Source: Deinococcus apachensis DSM 19763 (GTDB lineage: Bacteria; Deinococcota; Deinococci; Deinococcales; Deinococcaceae). From it: DNA of 64,000 bases. Shown piece after piece: positions 39,324 to 48,151 of this stretch (position 1 is its first letter; each line of letters starts with the position of its first letter). The stretch is from positions 1 through 64,000 of the forward strand of contig NZ_KB906402.1 of assembly GCF_000381345.1 (NCBI RefSeq), given 5' to 3'. The notes beneath the pieces are model-generated. The model saw only the letters and a list, made by a program, of their open reading frames with translations. It was not told where the DNA came from and searched no databases. The translations under genes and the position numbers were made by a program.

Positions 39324-40319
39324 TCAGTTCCAGGCACAGTGGACGTGGTTCTTGTGCCCGCCCGTCGGGTCGTTGTAGGCGTTGAAGGTCTGGCTCGGGT
39401 CCGACCCGGCCGCGATGCAGGCGTTGCGCGCGGCGGTGTGGGCGCTGTTGGGCGACGAGAGGCTCACGCCGTTCCAGATGCCGATATCGAAGGCCAGCCC
39501 CGCGTAGTGGTCCGAGTAGGTCGAGTGGACTCCGCCCGCGACCGACGTGACGTAGAACGAGTTCCCAGCGTTCGCGAGGGCCAGCATGCCCTGGAGCATG
39601 GAGCGCTTGAGGTACACGGTCAGGCCGCAGTTCGCGTCGCTCGCGCAGCCACGCTTGGCTGCCAGCCCGTTCGCGGTGTCCACGATGTTTTGGCGCGGGT
39701 TGCCGCCGGAGGTGCTGCTGCTCGTGCCCAGCGTGATCCGGCCGCTGTTCAGAATCTGCGAGGCGAGGCTGGAGGTCGTGGCCGTGCCGCCCGTGCTGCT
39801 GCCAGTCACCAGGGCGTGCCAGGTGTTCAAGCCCACCACCCCGTCCACGGTCAGGCCGCGCTTACTCTGAAAGTCCCGCACCGCCGTGTTCGTGCCGCTC
39901 CCAAAGATGCCGTCCACCGTCACGCCGCTGTACCCATACCCGCTGCGGAGCTGGTCCTGCACCGCCCGCACGGCGTTGCCACTGTCCCCCTGCCGCACCG
40001 TGACGATCAGCTTCTCCCAGGTGTTGCCGCCCACGATGCCGTCCACCGTCAGGCCGCTCGCGCGCTGGAAGTTCCGCACCGCCGTGTCCGTCCCGCTGCC
40101 GAAGGCGCCGTCCACGCTGAGGATCTGCCCTGCGTGGCGCAGCAGGTATTGCAGGGTCACCACGTCGCGGCCCGAATCCCCCTGCCGCAGGGCCTGCCAG
40201 CTCAGCACCGACTGCGCGCCCAGCGTCCCGGAGGGAATGGCGGCGACCGGCGCGGTGTTCTGTGCCCCGCACGCCGCCAGGACCAGGGCCAGGCCGACCA
40301 GCATCCAACTTCTTTGCAT
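39324..40319 (-). CDS. Peptidoglycan-binding / M15-like lipoprotein
   Basis: This 331-residue protein has a lipoprotein signal ending LALVLAACG and two peptidoglycan-binding modules (about 35-100 and 105-170, VDGAFGSGTDTAVRNFQ and VDGIFGSGTNTAVRDFQ). A C-terminal domain has HSTYSDHYAGLAFDIGIWNG and GGHKNHVHCAW, which look like the His/Asp zinc site of M15-type D,D- or L,D-carboxypeptidases. It is the mirror image of the downstream amidase, which has enzyme first and binding modules second. ATG 40319 follows AAGGGAG. Wall hydrolase role inferred. Confidence 0.8.
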   Translation of the reverse strand: MQRSWMLVGLALVLAACGAQNTAPVAAIPSGTLGAQSVLSWQALRQGDSGRDVVTLQYLLRHAGQILSVDGAFGSGTDTAVRNFQRASGLTVDGIVGGNTWEKLIVTVRQGDSGNAVRAVQDQLRSGYGYSGVTVDGIFGSGTNTAVRDFQSKRGLTVDGVVGLNTWHALVTGSSTGGTATTSSLASQILNSGRITLGTSSSTSGGNPRQNIVDTANGLAAKRGCASDANCGLTVYLKRSMLQGMLALANAGNSFYVTSVAGGVHSTYSDHYAGLAFDIGIWNGVSLSSPNSAHTAARNACIAAGSDPSQTFNAYNDPTGGHKNHVHCAWN

Positions 40320-40480
40320 AAGGCTCCCTTCCCACCCCCTGTGGGGTGGAACGCGTTGACGTTTTGCTGCCCCGGTCACCTTAAACGGCCACCTGTGATG
40401 AAGCGGGGCAGCGGGTTGGGACGGGGAGAGGCCCGGCCGCTGACGGAACCGGCGAGACTGCTGCCCCGAATGAATTCCTC

Positions 40481-41578
40481 TCAGCCGCTGCGGAGCGACT
40501 CCTCCACCCGCACGCCCTCGTCGAAGCCCAGGGCTTCCAGGACCTGATTGAACGCCCCGGGGGGAAGCTGACCGCCCGACGCCTGGTCGTGCCCGTGCCC
40601 GTAGCTGCCGCCCACGTCGCCCACCTCGATGCCCTGCAGGAGCGCGGGGAGGTTCAGGTCGGTGCGCGCGGTCCGCATGCTGAAGGCGACGGTGCCCGGC
40701 AGGTAGCCCGTGTTCGCGGCAATCACCGCGTGCCCGGGGAGCCGCCCCCGCCACTGCTGGGCGATCAGCGGGTGGATCTGCGCCCCCGAATGCAGCCGGA
40801 GCAGGGCATATGGCCCCGTGGCGCTGAACCTGGGGGCCGCCCGCCGGGCGGCGGCGAGTTCGGCGTTCACCTCTGCCCGGTAGGCGCGCAGCCGGTCCGC
40901 CCCATGTGCGTCGTCCGTCGCCAGTTCCTTCGGGCCAGCGGCCTTGAGCAGCAGGTTCAGCGGCGTCTCGATGTCGAAGGCGCCCGACCGCCGCGCCGCG
41001 TTCACGAGCGCCACGGCCTCATGCAGCCACTTGGCGGTGTAACGCTTCTTGATCCCGGGCAAGGCGGCCCAGGGCGCGCTGTCGCCCAGGTCGCCCAGCG
41101 TCCCCACCGCCCCGATCCAGGCCAGGTCCTCGATGTCCGCCAGCGGCGCGAGGAGGTCATACGCGAGCCACGCGCTGGTGGGAATGGGGTCCCAGGTGTA
41201 GCCGCTGACGACCGTGACGTTCCCGGTGGGCAGCCCGTCGGGCTGGTGGTGGTCCACGTACAGCGTCGGCACCTCTGCCAGGACGCCTCGGCTGTTCACC
41301 CCCAGGTCGGTGACGATGAGTCCTTGCGGGTCAAGCGCCCCCAGGCGCGCCCGGGCCTCGTCCGAAAAGGCCGACTCCCCGCGCCCGGACGGAATCACCC
41401 GCACGTCCCGGAAGCCCAGTCGCGGCAGGGTCCGGCCGAACAGCGCCCCCGCCGAGAGGCCGTCGGCGTCGAAATGGCAGAACACCACCACGCGGCGGGC
41501 CGGGTCGAGGGCGTCGAGAAAGGCCCGCGTCGCCGCTTGCGCCTGGGGCAGGGCCGTCTGGAGGGGAACGCCGCTCAT
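40481..41578 (-). CDS. DHH-family phosphoesterase
   Basis: This 365-residue protein belongs to the DHH superfamily, with the metal-site motifs FCHFDADGLSAG (about 35), VTDLGVNS and YVDHHQPDG (about 110) and a C-terminal DHHA1-like segment ending GDVGGSYGHGHDQASGG. It is cytosolic. Relatives include RecJ-like exonucleases and nanoRNase/c-di-AMP hydrolases, so the substrate is open. ATG 41578 has a TACAAC box 6 nt upstream, possibly a leaderless start. It diverges from the histidine kinase gene, 121 bp apart. Confidence 0.85.
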   Translation of the reverse strand: MSGVPLQTALPQAQAATRAFLDALDPARRVVVFCHFDADGLSAGALFGRTLPRLGFRDVRVIPSGRGESAFSDEARARLGALDPQGLIVTDLGVNSRGVLAEVPTLYVDHHQPDGLPTGNVTVVSGYTWDPIPTSAWLAYDLLAPLADIEDLAWIGAVGTLGDLGDSAPWAALPGIKKRYTAKWLHEAVALVNAARRSGAFDIETPLNLLLKAAGPKELATDDAHGADRLRAYRAEVNAELAAARRAAPRFSATGPYALLRLHSGAQIHPLIAQQWRGRLPGHAVIAANTGYLPGTVAFSMRTARTDLNLPALLQGIEVGDVGGSYGHGHDQASGGQLPPGAFNQVLEALGFDEGVRVEESLRSG

Positions 41579-41687
41579 GCCCGTGTTGTACCTGGGGCAG
41601 AGCGGGCCGACGCACACCCGGCGTGAGCCGAACCTTAACGCATCCCGCGAGGCGGGTGCTGGCCCTCTTTTCGCGCCAGGCGGACGG

Positions 41688-41693
41688 TATCGT
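41688..41693 (+). promoter_or_regulatory. -10 box (TATCGT) of the histidine kinase gene
   Basis: TATCGT ends 6 nt before the ATG at 41700 and no ribosome site is present, so the transcript is probably leaderless. Confidence 0.5.
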
Positions 41694-41699
41694 GACTCC

Positions 41700-44396
41700 A
41701 TGTCCCGCCCGCCCGGATCGTTCACCCTTCACAGTGAACGTTTGCAGGACGTTGCCGAAGCCCTGACGGCCGCCCGGACGCCGGAGGACGTGCTCGGCGT
41801 GATCCTCGCCGCCCTGGAGGCCAGCACGGGCGCCCTGCTGCGGGTGGAGGCCGGGGCGTACCGGCTGGACCTCGCGGCGACCCGCGGCGACGGGGTGGGC
41901 CTGCAGGGGCTATGGCAGGAGGGACCGCTGCGCCAGGAGACCCCCGCCGGGGAGGCGTTGAGACAGCGGGAGCCGCTCCTCCTGGGAGGCGGCGACCACC
42001 CGGAGGAGGAGACTGCCGCCGTCCTCCTGCCCCTGTTCCTCGGCGGGGAGCCCTGCGGCGTGGTCGCCCTGACCTTCACTCGGGAGCGCCACCTGACCGG
42101 AGAGGAGCGGCGCCTCCTGCAGACGCTCGCCGCCCTGGGAGCGCTCGCCCTGGGCCGGACGCGCGGGTCGGCCGCGCAGGAGAGAACGGAGGCGCTCGAC
42201 GCCTTCGTCGCCTTTGCCGAGCGGGTGGACGGCGAGACGGACGTTCAGGCCCTCATCACGCGCGCGGCCGACGTGCTGAACGCCACCCTCGGCGAGGTCA
42301 GCGTGGCGTACTACGAGCCCGAGGGGGACCTCTGGCGGGCGCGGGTGTGGTCGGAGGAGGTCCCGCCCGACTTTATCGCCCGGATGCGCGCCGGATTTCC
42401 GAGGGATACCCCGCGCTTCGCGGAGGCGGTGCGCGGGCGCCAGCCGCATTTCCTCGCCGTCTGGGACCCCGTGCCGGAGAACCTGCCCGGCACGCGCGCC
42501 TACGCCGCGATGGCGACCTACCCGTACTTCCGGGGGGACGAGCCCCGCGCGGTGCTCTCGGTGGGGACGCCCGCGCGGCCCGGCTGGACGGCGCGCGAGC
42601 AGGCCGTGATCCGGGCGGTGGGCCGCAGCCTGGGGCTGGCGCTGGAGCGGGCCGAGCAGACCCGCAGGCTGGAGGAGGAGCGCGCGGCGCTGGAGGCCTT
42701 TGTCGCCTTGACCCAGGCGGTCGGGGCCGAGACGGACGTGCTCGCCCTGGCGGGGCGGGCGATCCAGGTGCTGCGCGCCACCTTCGCGCAGGGTAGCGTG
42801 GGGTACTACGAGCGCGAGGGGGACGTGTGGAAGGGCCGGGTGGGCAGCGGGGACAGCCCCGAGCCCCTGCGGCGGGTCATCGAGGTGGGGCTGCCGGGCG
42901 GGACGCCGATCATCGCGCGGATGCTGCGCGCCCGGGAGCCCGTCTTCGTCGAGGGCTGGGATGCGGTGCGCGAACACGTGCCCCGCTCTGGTGGGGTGGG
43001 CGCGGTCGCCTGCTATCCCCTGACCGTGAACGGCGAGGTGGGGAGCTTCCTCGCCGCCGCGCTGCACGATGCCCGGCAGTGGTCCGAGCGCGAGCGGGCG
43101 GTGTTTCGCGCGGTGGGCGACAGCCTGCGCCTGGCGCTGGAACGCACGGCCACGGCGGGGCAGCTCCGCGCCCAGAAGGACGAGCTGGAACGCCGCAACC
43201 GGGTGCTGGAGGCCTTTGCCGAACTCGCGCGCGACCTCGCCTTCGAGACGGACCCCTACGCGCTGGTGCGCCGGGCGCAGGAACTCGTGCTGACGCTGCT
43301 CCCACCCGGCTTCTCGGGTTACCACGAACTGGGGGACGGGCTGTGGCGCCTGCGGTCCCTGGTGGGCGACCCCCGGAGCCCGGGAGTCCGGGCCGCCTTC
43401 GAACACGGGCTGCCCTTCGGGGAGACCCGCAGCCTGTCCCTGCCGTGGGCGAGCGGCCAACCCCTCTACCGTGAGGTCCACGACCCCGATCTGGACGGCC
43501 AGCCGACCCTGACGGAACCCTTCGGCGCCGCGGCCACGCTCCCCGTGAAGGTGGGCGGCGCGGTGCGCGGCGTCCTGGGCGTGGGCCTCTTCGACCCCCA
43601 TGTCTGGTCGGGCGCCGACCGCGCCGCCCTGGAGACGGTGGCCTACAGCCTGGGCCTCGCCCTGGAACGCGCCGAGCAGGCCCGCGAGCTGGAGGAGCGC
43701 ACCCGGGCGCTCGCCGCCGCCAACGAGGAGCTGGAGGCCTTTGCCTACAGCGTCTCCCACGACCTGCGGACGCCCGTGCGCCACATCGGGAGCTTCAACG
43801 ACCTGCTGCGCCGCAGCCTGGGCGACCACCTGGACGACCGGACGGCGCGCTACCTGGGGATCGTGGACGAGGCCACCCGGCGCATGAACACCCTGATCGA
43901 CGCGATGCTCGACCTGTCGCGCACCTCCCGGTTGCCGCTGCGGCCCGCCCCGGTGGACCTGGGCGAGTTGGTGGCCGCCGTGCGCGCGGAGCTGGAGCCC
44001 GACGAGTCGGGGCGGCGGGTGGTGTGGCGGGTGGCTCCCCTGCCCCCGGTGACGGGCGACCCCGGCACCCTGCGTCAGGTCATGGTGAACCTCCTGGGCA
44101 ACGCCCTGAAGTACACCCGCACCCGGGACCCGGCACAGGTCGAGGTCTGGGCAGAGGAGCGCCCCGGCGAGTGGGCCGTCTTCGTCCGCGACAACGGGGT
44201 GGGCTTCGACCCCCGCTACACCGACAAGCTGTTCGGGGTCTTCCAGCGCCTGCACCGCTTTGAGGAGTTCGAGGGCACGGGTGTGGGGCTGGCGAATGTG
44301 CGCCGCATCATCAACCGGCACGGCGGAACGGTGTTCGCGCAGGGCATCCCGGGCGAGGGCGCCACCTTCGGCTTCACCCTGCCCCGGCCACGCTGA
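41700..44396 (+). CDS. Soluble histidine kinase with four GAF domains
   Basis: This 898-residue protein has four GAF-type modules (about 15-150, 165-315, 330-480, 500-640), three of them opening with a similar line such as ALDAFVAFAERVDGETDVQA, which points to tandem duplication. A coiled region is followed by HisKA (phospho-acceptor His in SVSHDLRTPVRHIGSF, near 687) and HATPase_c (NLLGNALKYT, DNGVGFDP, GTGVGLANV). The phytochrome-like HisKA type has no membrane span, so it senses a cytoplasmic ligand, light or redox state. No response regulator lies beside it. It converges with a c-di-GMP pair. Confidence 0.88.
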   Translation: MSRPPGSFTLHSERLQDVAEALTAARTPEDVLGVILAALEASTGALLRVEAGAYRLDLAATRGDGVGLQGLWQEGPLRQETPAGEALRQREPLLLGGGDHPEEETAAVLLPLFLGGEPCGVVALTFTRERHLTGEERRLLQTLAALGALALGRTRGSAAQERTEALDAFVAFAERVDGETDVQALITRAADVLNATLGEVSVAYYEPEGDLWRARVWSEEVPPDFIARMRAGFPRDTPRFAEAVRGRQPHFLAVWDPVPENLPGTRAYAAMATYPYFRGDEPRAVLSVGTPARPGWTAREQAVIRAVGRSLGLALERAEQTRRLEEERAALEAFVALTQAVGAETDVLALAGRAIQVLRATFAQGSVGYYEREGDVWKGRVGSGDSPEPLRRVIEVGLPGGTPIIARMLRAREPVFVEGWDAVREHVPRSGGVGAVACYPLTVNGEVGSFLAAALHDARQWSERERAVFRAVGDSLRLALERTATAGQLRAQKDELERRNRVLEAFAELARDLAFETDPYALVRRAQELVLTLLPPGFSGYHELGDGLWRLRSLVGDPRSPGVRAAFEHGLPFGETRSLSLPWASGQPLYREVHDPDLDGQPTLTEPFGAAATLPVKVGGAVRGVLGVGLFDPHVWSGADRAALETVAYSLGLALERAEQARELEERTRALAAANEELEAFAYSVSHDLRTPVRHIGSFNDLLRRSLGDHLDDRTARYLGIVDEATRRMNTLIDAMLDLSRTSRLPLRPAPVDLGELVAAVRAELEPDESGRRVVWRVAPLPPVTGDPGTLRQVMVNLLGNALKYTRTRDPAQVEVWAEERPGEWAVFVRDNGVGFDPRYTDKLFGVFQRLHRFEEFEGTGVGLANVRRIINRHGGTVFAQGIPGEGATFGFTLPRPR

Positions 44397-44562
44397 GGCG
44401 GGCGGAATTCCAGCAACAGTCCGGTCAATGTGGGCGCCTTCTGGACGTAATCTTCAGGACGCCGCTTCAACACGCTGTGTTCAGTCCCTCTCCCCCTGAG
44501 GACTGGGTAATACACAAAAGCCTCTCGCTGAAGAGAAAAGGCGTGTGGGATGGCAAAAAGCC

Positions 44563-44605
44563 CCTCCCCCTCAAGGGGGAGGCCGGGACTCGCAGAGGGG
44601 GTGGG
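44563..44605. repeat. REP-like palindromic element
   Basis: CCTCCCCCT (44563-44571) pairs with AGGGGGAGG (44574-44582), followed by a GGGGGTGGG tail, as in the elements at 44689 and 55725. This layout is a familiar kind of repetitive intergenic element. Confidence 0.6.
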
Positions 44606-44688
44606 CGGGCCGGGCGACCAGAGACCCATCACGGTATTCAGGCACCCCCAGTTGGGCCACGACGGCAGGGCAAGCTGGTGCTTGCCAC

Positions 44689-44711
44689 CCCTCTCCCGCA
44701 AGGGGAGAGGG
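44689..44711. repeat. REP-like palindromic element
   Basis: CCCTCTCCC (44689-44697) pairs perfectly with GGGAGAGGG (44703-44711) around a five-base loop (GCAAG). It is similar in sequence to the stem of the element at 55725-55771. Confidence 0.6.
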
Positions 44712-44844
44712 AGAAAAACACGTGTCCATCGTGCTTTGTTCCCTACTTGTCCAAAAGTGCCGGGGAACCCGCTGCTGAGGAACTTGACGGGGCCGCACCA
44801 CGCGGCCCGCCCCGTCTTCGGCCGCGAATGTTCCAGAGCCCGCC

Positions 44845-45702
44845 CTACCGCCTGGCCTTGACGGCGGCCTTGTGCTGGTACAGGCGCCGGTCTGCCAGAC
44901 GCAGCAGCGACGGGATGTCCCCCGCCTCGGCCGGGAAGTGGGCGCAGCCCAGCCCGGTCCGCAGCTTGCCGCCCTCCAACTCCTCCAGGGCGGCGAGCAC
45001 CCGCTGGGCCTGCCCGGCCTGCTCGGCGCCGCCCGGCAGCAGCACGGCGAACTCGTCCCCACCCAGGCGGAAGGCACTCCCGTCCTCTGGAAGGATTCGC
45101 TGGAGGCAGTCTCCGACCTGAATCAGCAGGGCGTCGCCCGCCGGGTGCCCCCGCCCGTCGTTGACCTGTTTGAAGTCGTTGAGGTCGAGCAGCACCAGGG
45201 CGAATCCTTCGCCGCAGCTGGCGGCCTCCGCGAGCCGGGCGTCAAAGGCGCGGCGGTTGCCCAGCCCCGTCAGGCTGTCGAGGTAGGCCAGGCGCTCAAG
45301 CTGGGCCTGCGCGGCGTGGGCCGCCGAGTAGTCCTCCTGCACGCCCACGAAGTAGCGCACGGCGCCCCCCTGCCGGATGGGGCGAATCCGCAGCCGATAG
45401 CGCATCGTGCTGCCGTCCTTGCGGTAGTTCAGCACGACCCGTGAGACGGGCTCGCCCCGGTTCAACGCCGCCCGGATGGCGGCGATGTCGGCGGCGTCGG
45501 TTTCGGGTCCCTGGAGGAAGGTGCAGGAGCGGCCCAGCACCTCCTGGGCGGTGTACCCCGTCTCGCGGGTGAAGGTCGGGTTGACGTACAGGATGCGCCG
45601 CTGCGCGTCCGTCACCAGCAGGCCGATGTCGGCGGCGGCGAGCACCTCCCAGAGCATCTCCTCGCCCAGATCGGCGGGCGCCGCCACGGGCAGGGCCGTC
45701 AC
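44845..45702 (-). CDS. LOV-like GGDEF diguanylate cyclase
   Basis: This 285-residue protein has an N-terminal PAS domain (about 15-120) and a GGDEF domain (about 128-280, intact LGGDEFAVLLPG). The PAS domain has the LOV pattern: GRSCTFLQGPETD with a Cys at the photoactive position, NYRKDGST, and YFVGVQEDYS with the flavin-facing Gln. The second flavin-binding Asn usually found after NYRKDG is replaced (STMRYRL), so photochemistry is plausible but not certain. No RxxD inhibition site precedes GGDEF. The gene overlaps the upstream EAL gene by 4 bp (ATGA), so both are made together. Confidence 0.85.
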   Translation of the reverse strand: MTALPVAAPADLGEEMLWEVLAAADIGLLVTDAQRRILYVNPTFTRETGYTAQEVLGRSCTFLQGPETDAADIAAIRAALNRGEPVSRVVLNYRKDGSTMRYRLRIRPIRQGGAVRYFVGVQEDYSAAHAAQAQLERLAYLDSLTGLGNRRAFDARLAEAASCGEGFALVLLDLNDFKQVNDGRGHPAGDALLIQVGDCLQRILPEDGSAFRLGGDEFAVLLPGGAEQAGQAQRVLAALEELEGGKLRTGLGCAHFPAEAGDIPSLLRLADRRLYQHKAAVKARR

Positions 45703-46814
45703 CTCGCCGCCCAGAAGTGGGCCGCCTGCGGGGCGAGGCCATCCGGCCGGGGGGCGGGGCGGCCCAGGAAGTAGCCCTGCGCGTAGTCCGCGCCGAGGTC
45801 CACGACCATCCGCAGCTCCCCCTCGGTCTCGATGCCCTCGGCGACCACCTGGATACCCAGGTCGTGGGCGTAGCGCACCAGGGCCGAGACCAGGGGCACG
45901 CGGGGGTCGGCCCCGTGCAGGCCGCGCACGAGGTCGCGGTCGAGCTTCACCAGGTCGGGCCGCAGCTCGGCGAGGTAGGTCAGGCTGGTGTGCCCGGCTC
46001 CCAGGTCGTCGAGCGCCACCCGGGCACCCTCGGCCCGGTAACGCTCCAGAATCGCCTTCAGCAGCCGCAGATCGGGAAAGGCCTCGCTCTCGGTGACCTC
46101 GAACAGCAGCCGCGAGAAGTCGGCCCCAACCTCCCGGCAGGTCTCGAAGGTCGTTTGCAGGCAGATGTCGGGGTTGTACACCACCCCCGGCGCGAAGTTG
46201 ATGAATAGCACCTGCCCCGGCCCCAGGAGCGGGTAAGCCTGCCGGATCGCCCCCCGCCGGGCGTGGGCGTCAAAACCCCGCGACTGCCCGTGCGCGGCGG
46301 CAGCCTCCAGCAGCGGCCCCGCCCCGATCAGTTGCCCTTCCCACTCGGCCCGCACCAGCGCCTCGTAACCGTGGACCCGGCCGCTCGCCAACTCCACGAT
46401 GGGTTGGAGGTGAAAGCGCAGCCGCTCGCTCGCCGCCCCGAACCAGCGGCTCGACAGCCGCCCCACCCACTGCTCCAGCGGCGCGACGTGCCACAGGCCC
46501 CGCCGCTCCCCCATATGCGGGATGGCAAGCACGTCCGGGCGCTCGGTACCCGAAAAGGCGGCCAGCACATCCCCCAGGCGGTCGAATCCGGCCGCGGGAA
46601 TCACGAAGGCGTCGTCCTGAGGCGTAAGCGGCAGGCCGTGGGCCGCGAGCAGCAGGGCCAGCTTGCGGTGCAGGTGGCGCGAGGCGGCGTGGACCGACAG
46701 GGCAGTCAGGGCCGAGCAGTCCAGGGGCTGCACCGCGTGGCAGTCGCAGGCCGTGAAGCCCGCCGCGTGGCCGGTGCTGGGGGCGGGCAGGGGTGGAACG
46801 GCGGAGGCAGACAT
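45699..46814 (-). CDS. EAL-domain cyclic-di-GMP phosphodiesterase
   Basis: This 371-residue protein has a C-terminal EAL domain (about 130-360) with essential residues in place: YEALVRAEW, FINFAPG, FEVTESE, ALDDLGAGHTSLTYL, LVKLDRDLV, AEGIETE and YAQGYFLGRP. It should linearise c-di-GMP. The N-terminal 125 residues hold a Cys/His group (TACDCHAVQPLDC) and no known domain, possibly a metal or redox sensor. ATG 46814 follows AGGGAG. It is the first gene of a two-gene unit with the LOV-like cyclase, an opposed enzyme pair. Confidence 0.87.
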   Translation of the reverse strand: MSASAVPPLPAPSTGHAAGFTACDCHAVQPLDCSALTALSVHAASRHLHRKLALLLAAHGLPLTPQDDAFVIPAAGFDRLGDVLAAFSGTERPDVLAIPHMGERRGLWHVAPLEQWVGRLSSRWFGAASERLRFHLQPIVELASGRVHGYEALVRAEWEGQLIGAGPLLEAAAAHGQSRGFDAHARRGAIRQAYPLLGPGQVLFINFAPGVVYNPDICLQTTFETCREVGADFSRLLFEVTESEAFPDLRLLKAILERYRAEGARVALDDLGAGHTSLTYLAELRPDLVKLDRDLVRGLHGADPRVPLVSALVRYAHDLGIQVVAEGIETEGELRMVVDLGADYAQGYFLGRPAPRPDGLAPQAAHFWAAR

Positions 46815-46870
46815 CTCTCCCTGTTGTACGGCCCCCAGCCTGACAGCTTTCTCTCTCCGGCCCGGCCCCC

Positions 46871-47821
46871 TCAGAAGTCCTCCACCTCGCCCGCCACGTC
46901 GTCCTCCTCGACGGCGACGTAGCGGCGGGTGGTGTCCACCGAGGCGTGCCCCAGGAAGAGGCCCACCCGGGTGAAATCCTTCGTCGCGCTGTACAGCCGC
47001 GTTCCTGAGTGCTTGCGGGCCGCGTGAAAACCCCGCCAGGCGTCCCCGTGCCCCGCCGCCCGGAAGGCCGCCCGCATCCGGTACGTCACCTGCGCGTATT
47101 CCCAACTGAACAGCGACCCGTCAGGAAGGGCGGGGGAGAGGCCCGCCAGCGCCCCCCGCACCCGCTTGCCCAGCGGCACCCGCCGCACCTTCCCGCCCTT
47201 GCCGCGCACGGTCAGGCGGGAGCCCTGGATGTCCGTGACCTTCACGCCCAGCGCCTCGCTGACCCGCAGTCCGGCGTGCGCGCACAGCAGCAGGAGGGCG
47301 GCCAGCCGGGGCTCGCACTGCTCCAGCACCGCGTCCACCTCCCGCATATAGGGGGGATTCTTGACGATGCCGGGGGTGGGGTCGGGCGGCACGTGGGCGT
47401 CCTCGAAGGGCTGCGCCTCGGTCGCGCCCGCCCAACGCAGCGCCCGGTACAGCGCCCGCGCCCCGGCGACGTACTGCGCCACCGTCGCCGCCGAGAGGAC
47501 GCCCGTTTTCCCGCGCCCCTGGGAAGGCCGGGTCTGAAGCTGTGCCACGTACCGCCCCCCGTCCCGCCGCCCGGGCCGCAGGAGCTGCACCCCGTTCTCG
47601 CGCGCCCACGGCACGAAGTCCCGCACGGCCAGGCTGTACGCCTCCAGCGTCTTCTCGCTCGTGCGCGCCCCTTTGCGGCTGGCGGTCGTCATGTACGCCC
47701 GGGTGACCCCCACCAGCGTCTCGGCGTCGTACGTGCTCGCCGCCTCGACCGCCCTCACCCGCAGCGCCTGGTCGGTGAGGTTCGCCAGCGCGAGCGTGTC
47801 CTGCGAACGAACGAGGGTCAC
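46871..47821 (-). CDS. Tyrosine recombinase (XerC/XerD-like)
   Basis: This 316-residue site-specific recombinase has an N-terminal SAM-like core-binding domain and a catalytic domain with Arg in [11 protein letters not shown] (near 183), Lys in [13 protein letters not shown], His/Arg in [13 protein letters not shown] (near 265; a variant of the usual HxLRH), a second His in [13 protein letters not shown] and the nucleophile Tyr at its end (near 302). GTG 47821 follows GGAGGT and overlaps the stop of a 30-codon upstream frame. It could act in chromosome dimer resolution or in a mobile element; no attachment site or element boundary is visible nearby. Confidence 0.88.
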   Translation of the reverse strand: MTLVRSQDTLALANLTDQALRVRAVEAASTYDAETLVGVTRAYMTTASRKGARTSEKTLEAYSLAVRDFVPWARENGVQLLRPGRRDGGRYVAQLQTRPSQGRGKTGVLSAATVAQYVAGARALYRALRWAGATEAQPFEDAHVPPDPTPGIVKNPPYMREVDAVLEQCEPRLAALLLLCAHAGLRVSEALGVKVTDIQGSRLTVRGKGGKVRRVPLGKRVRGALAGLSPALPDGSLFSWEYAQVTYRMRAAFRAAGHGDAWRGFHAARKHSGTRLYSATKDFTRVGLFLGHASVDTTRRYVAVEEDDVAGEVEDF

Positions 47822-47910
47822 GGGACCTCCGGCTTCGGGAACGGGACGGAGACGTGGGGGCCTTCCGGCGTCCCCGACAGGGGTGGGAAGAGGTCACCGG
47901 TGACGAGCAT
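47818..47910 (-). CDS. Possible 30-aa leader ORF coupled to the recombinase gene
   Basis: ATG 47910 to TGA 47818 encodes 30 residues ([12 protein letters not shown]... ending PKPEVP), and the stop overlaps the recombinase GTG as GTGA. A TACACT box (minus strand, 47921-47926) lies 10 nt upstream of the ATG. It could be a leader peptide that couples translation, but it may be chance; composition is proline-rich and no homology is known. Confidence 0.35.
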   Translation of the reverse strand: MLVTGDLFPPLSGTPEGPHVSVPFPKPEVP

Positions 47911-48151
47911 GGGTGCAGGCAGTGTATCTGTCCCCCGTGCCCTTGTGAAATCGGTTCGGCTCCGCTCGCCCTGTGGGGGCGGGGCAACCGGTACGCCTGC
48001 CCCGCTCTTCAAGAACCTGTGAAGGGCGTCCCGTCAGGAATGAGCACTCCACAGTCTGAACTGCGCGGTGGAACTCACTCCGCCCCGCTCCAATAGCGGA
48101 GGCTGGGCGGCGAGTTTCCACGTCCGCCCCCACCCCCGAAAGGACCAGCCC

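Larger units (their letters stand above)
44397..44844. other. 448-bp convergent intergenic region with hairpin repeats
   Basis: No gene is supported. The region between two convergent stops holds two CCTCTCCC/GGGAGAGG-type hairpins (described separately) and a weaker GGCAAG/CTTGCC inverted pair near 44670-44690. A role in transcription termination for both flanking genes is likely. Confidence 0.6.

Noticed and set aside
46871..47821. Tyrosine recombinase as a sign of an integrated element
   Set aside because: No attachment repeats, excisionase, phage or plasmid genes are nearby; a housekeeping Xer-like role is at least as likely.
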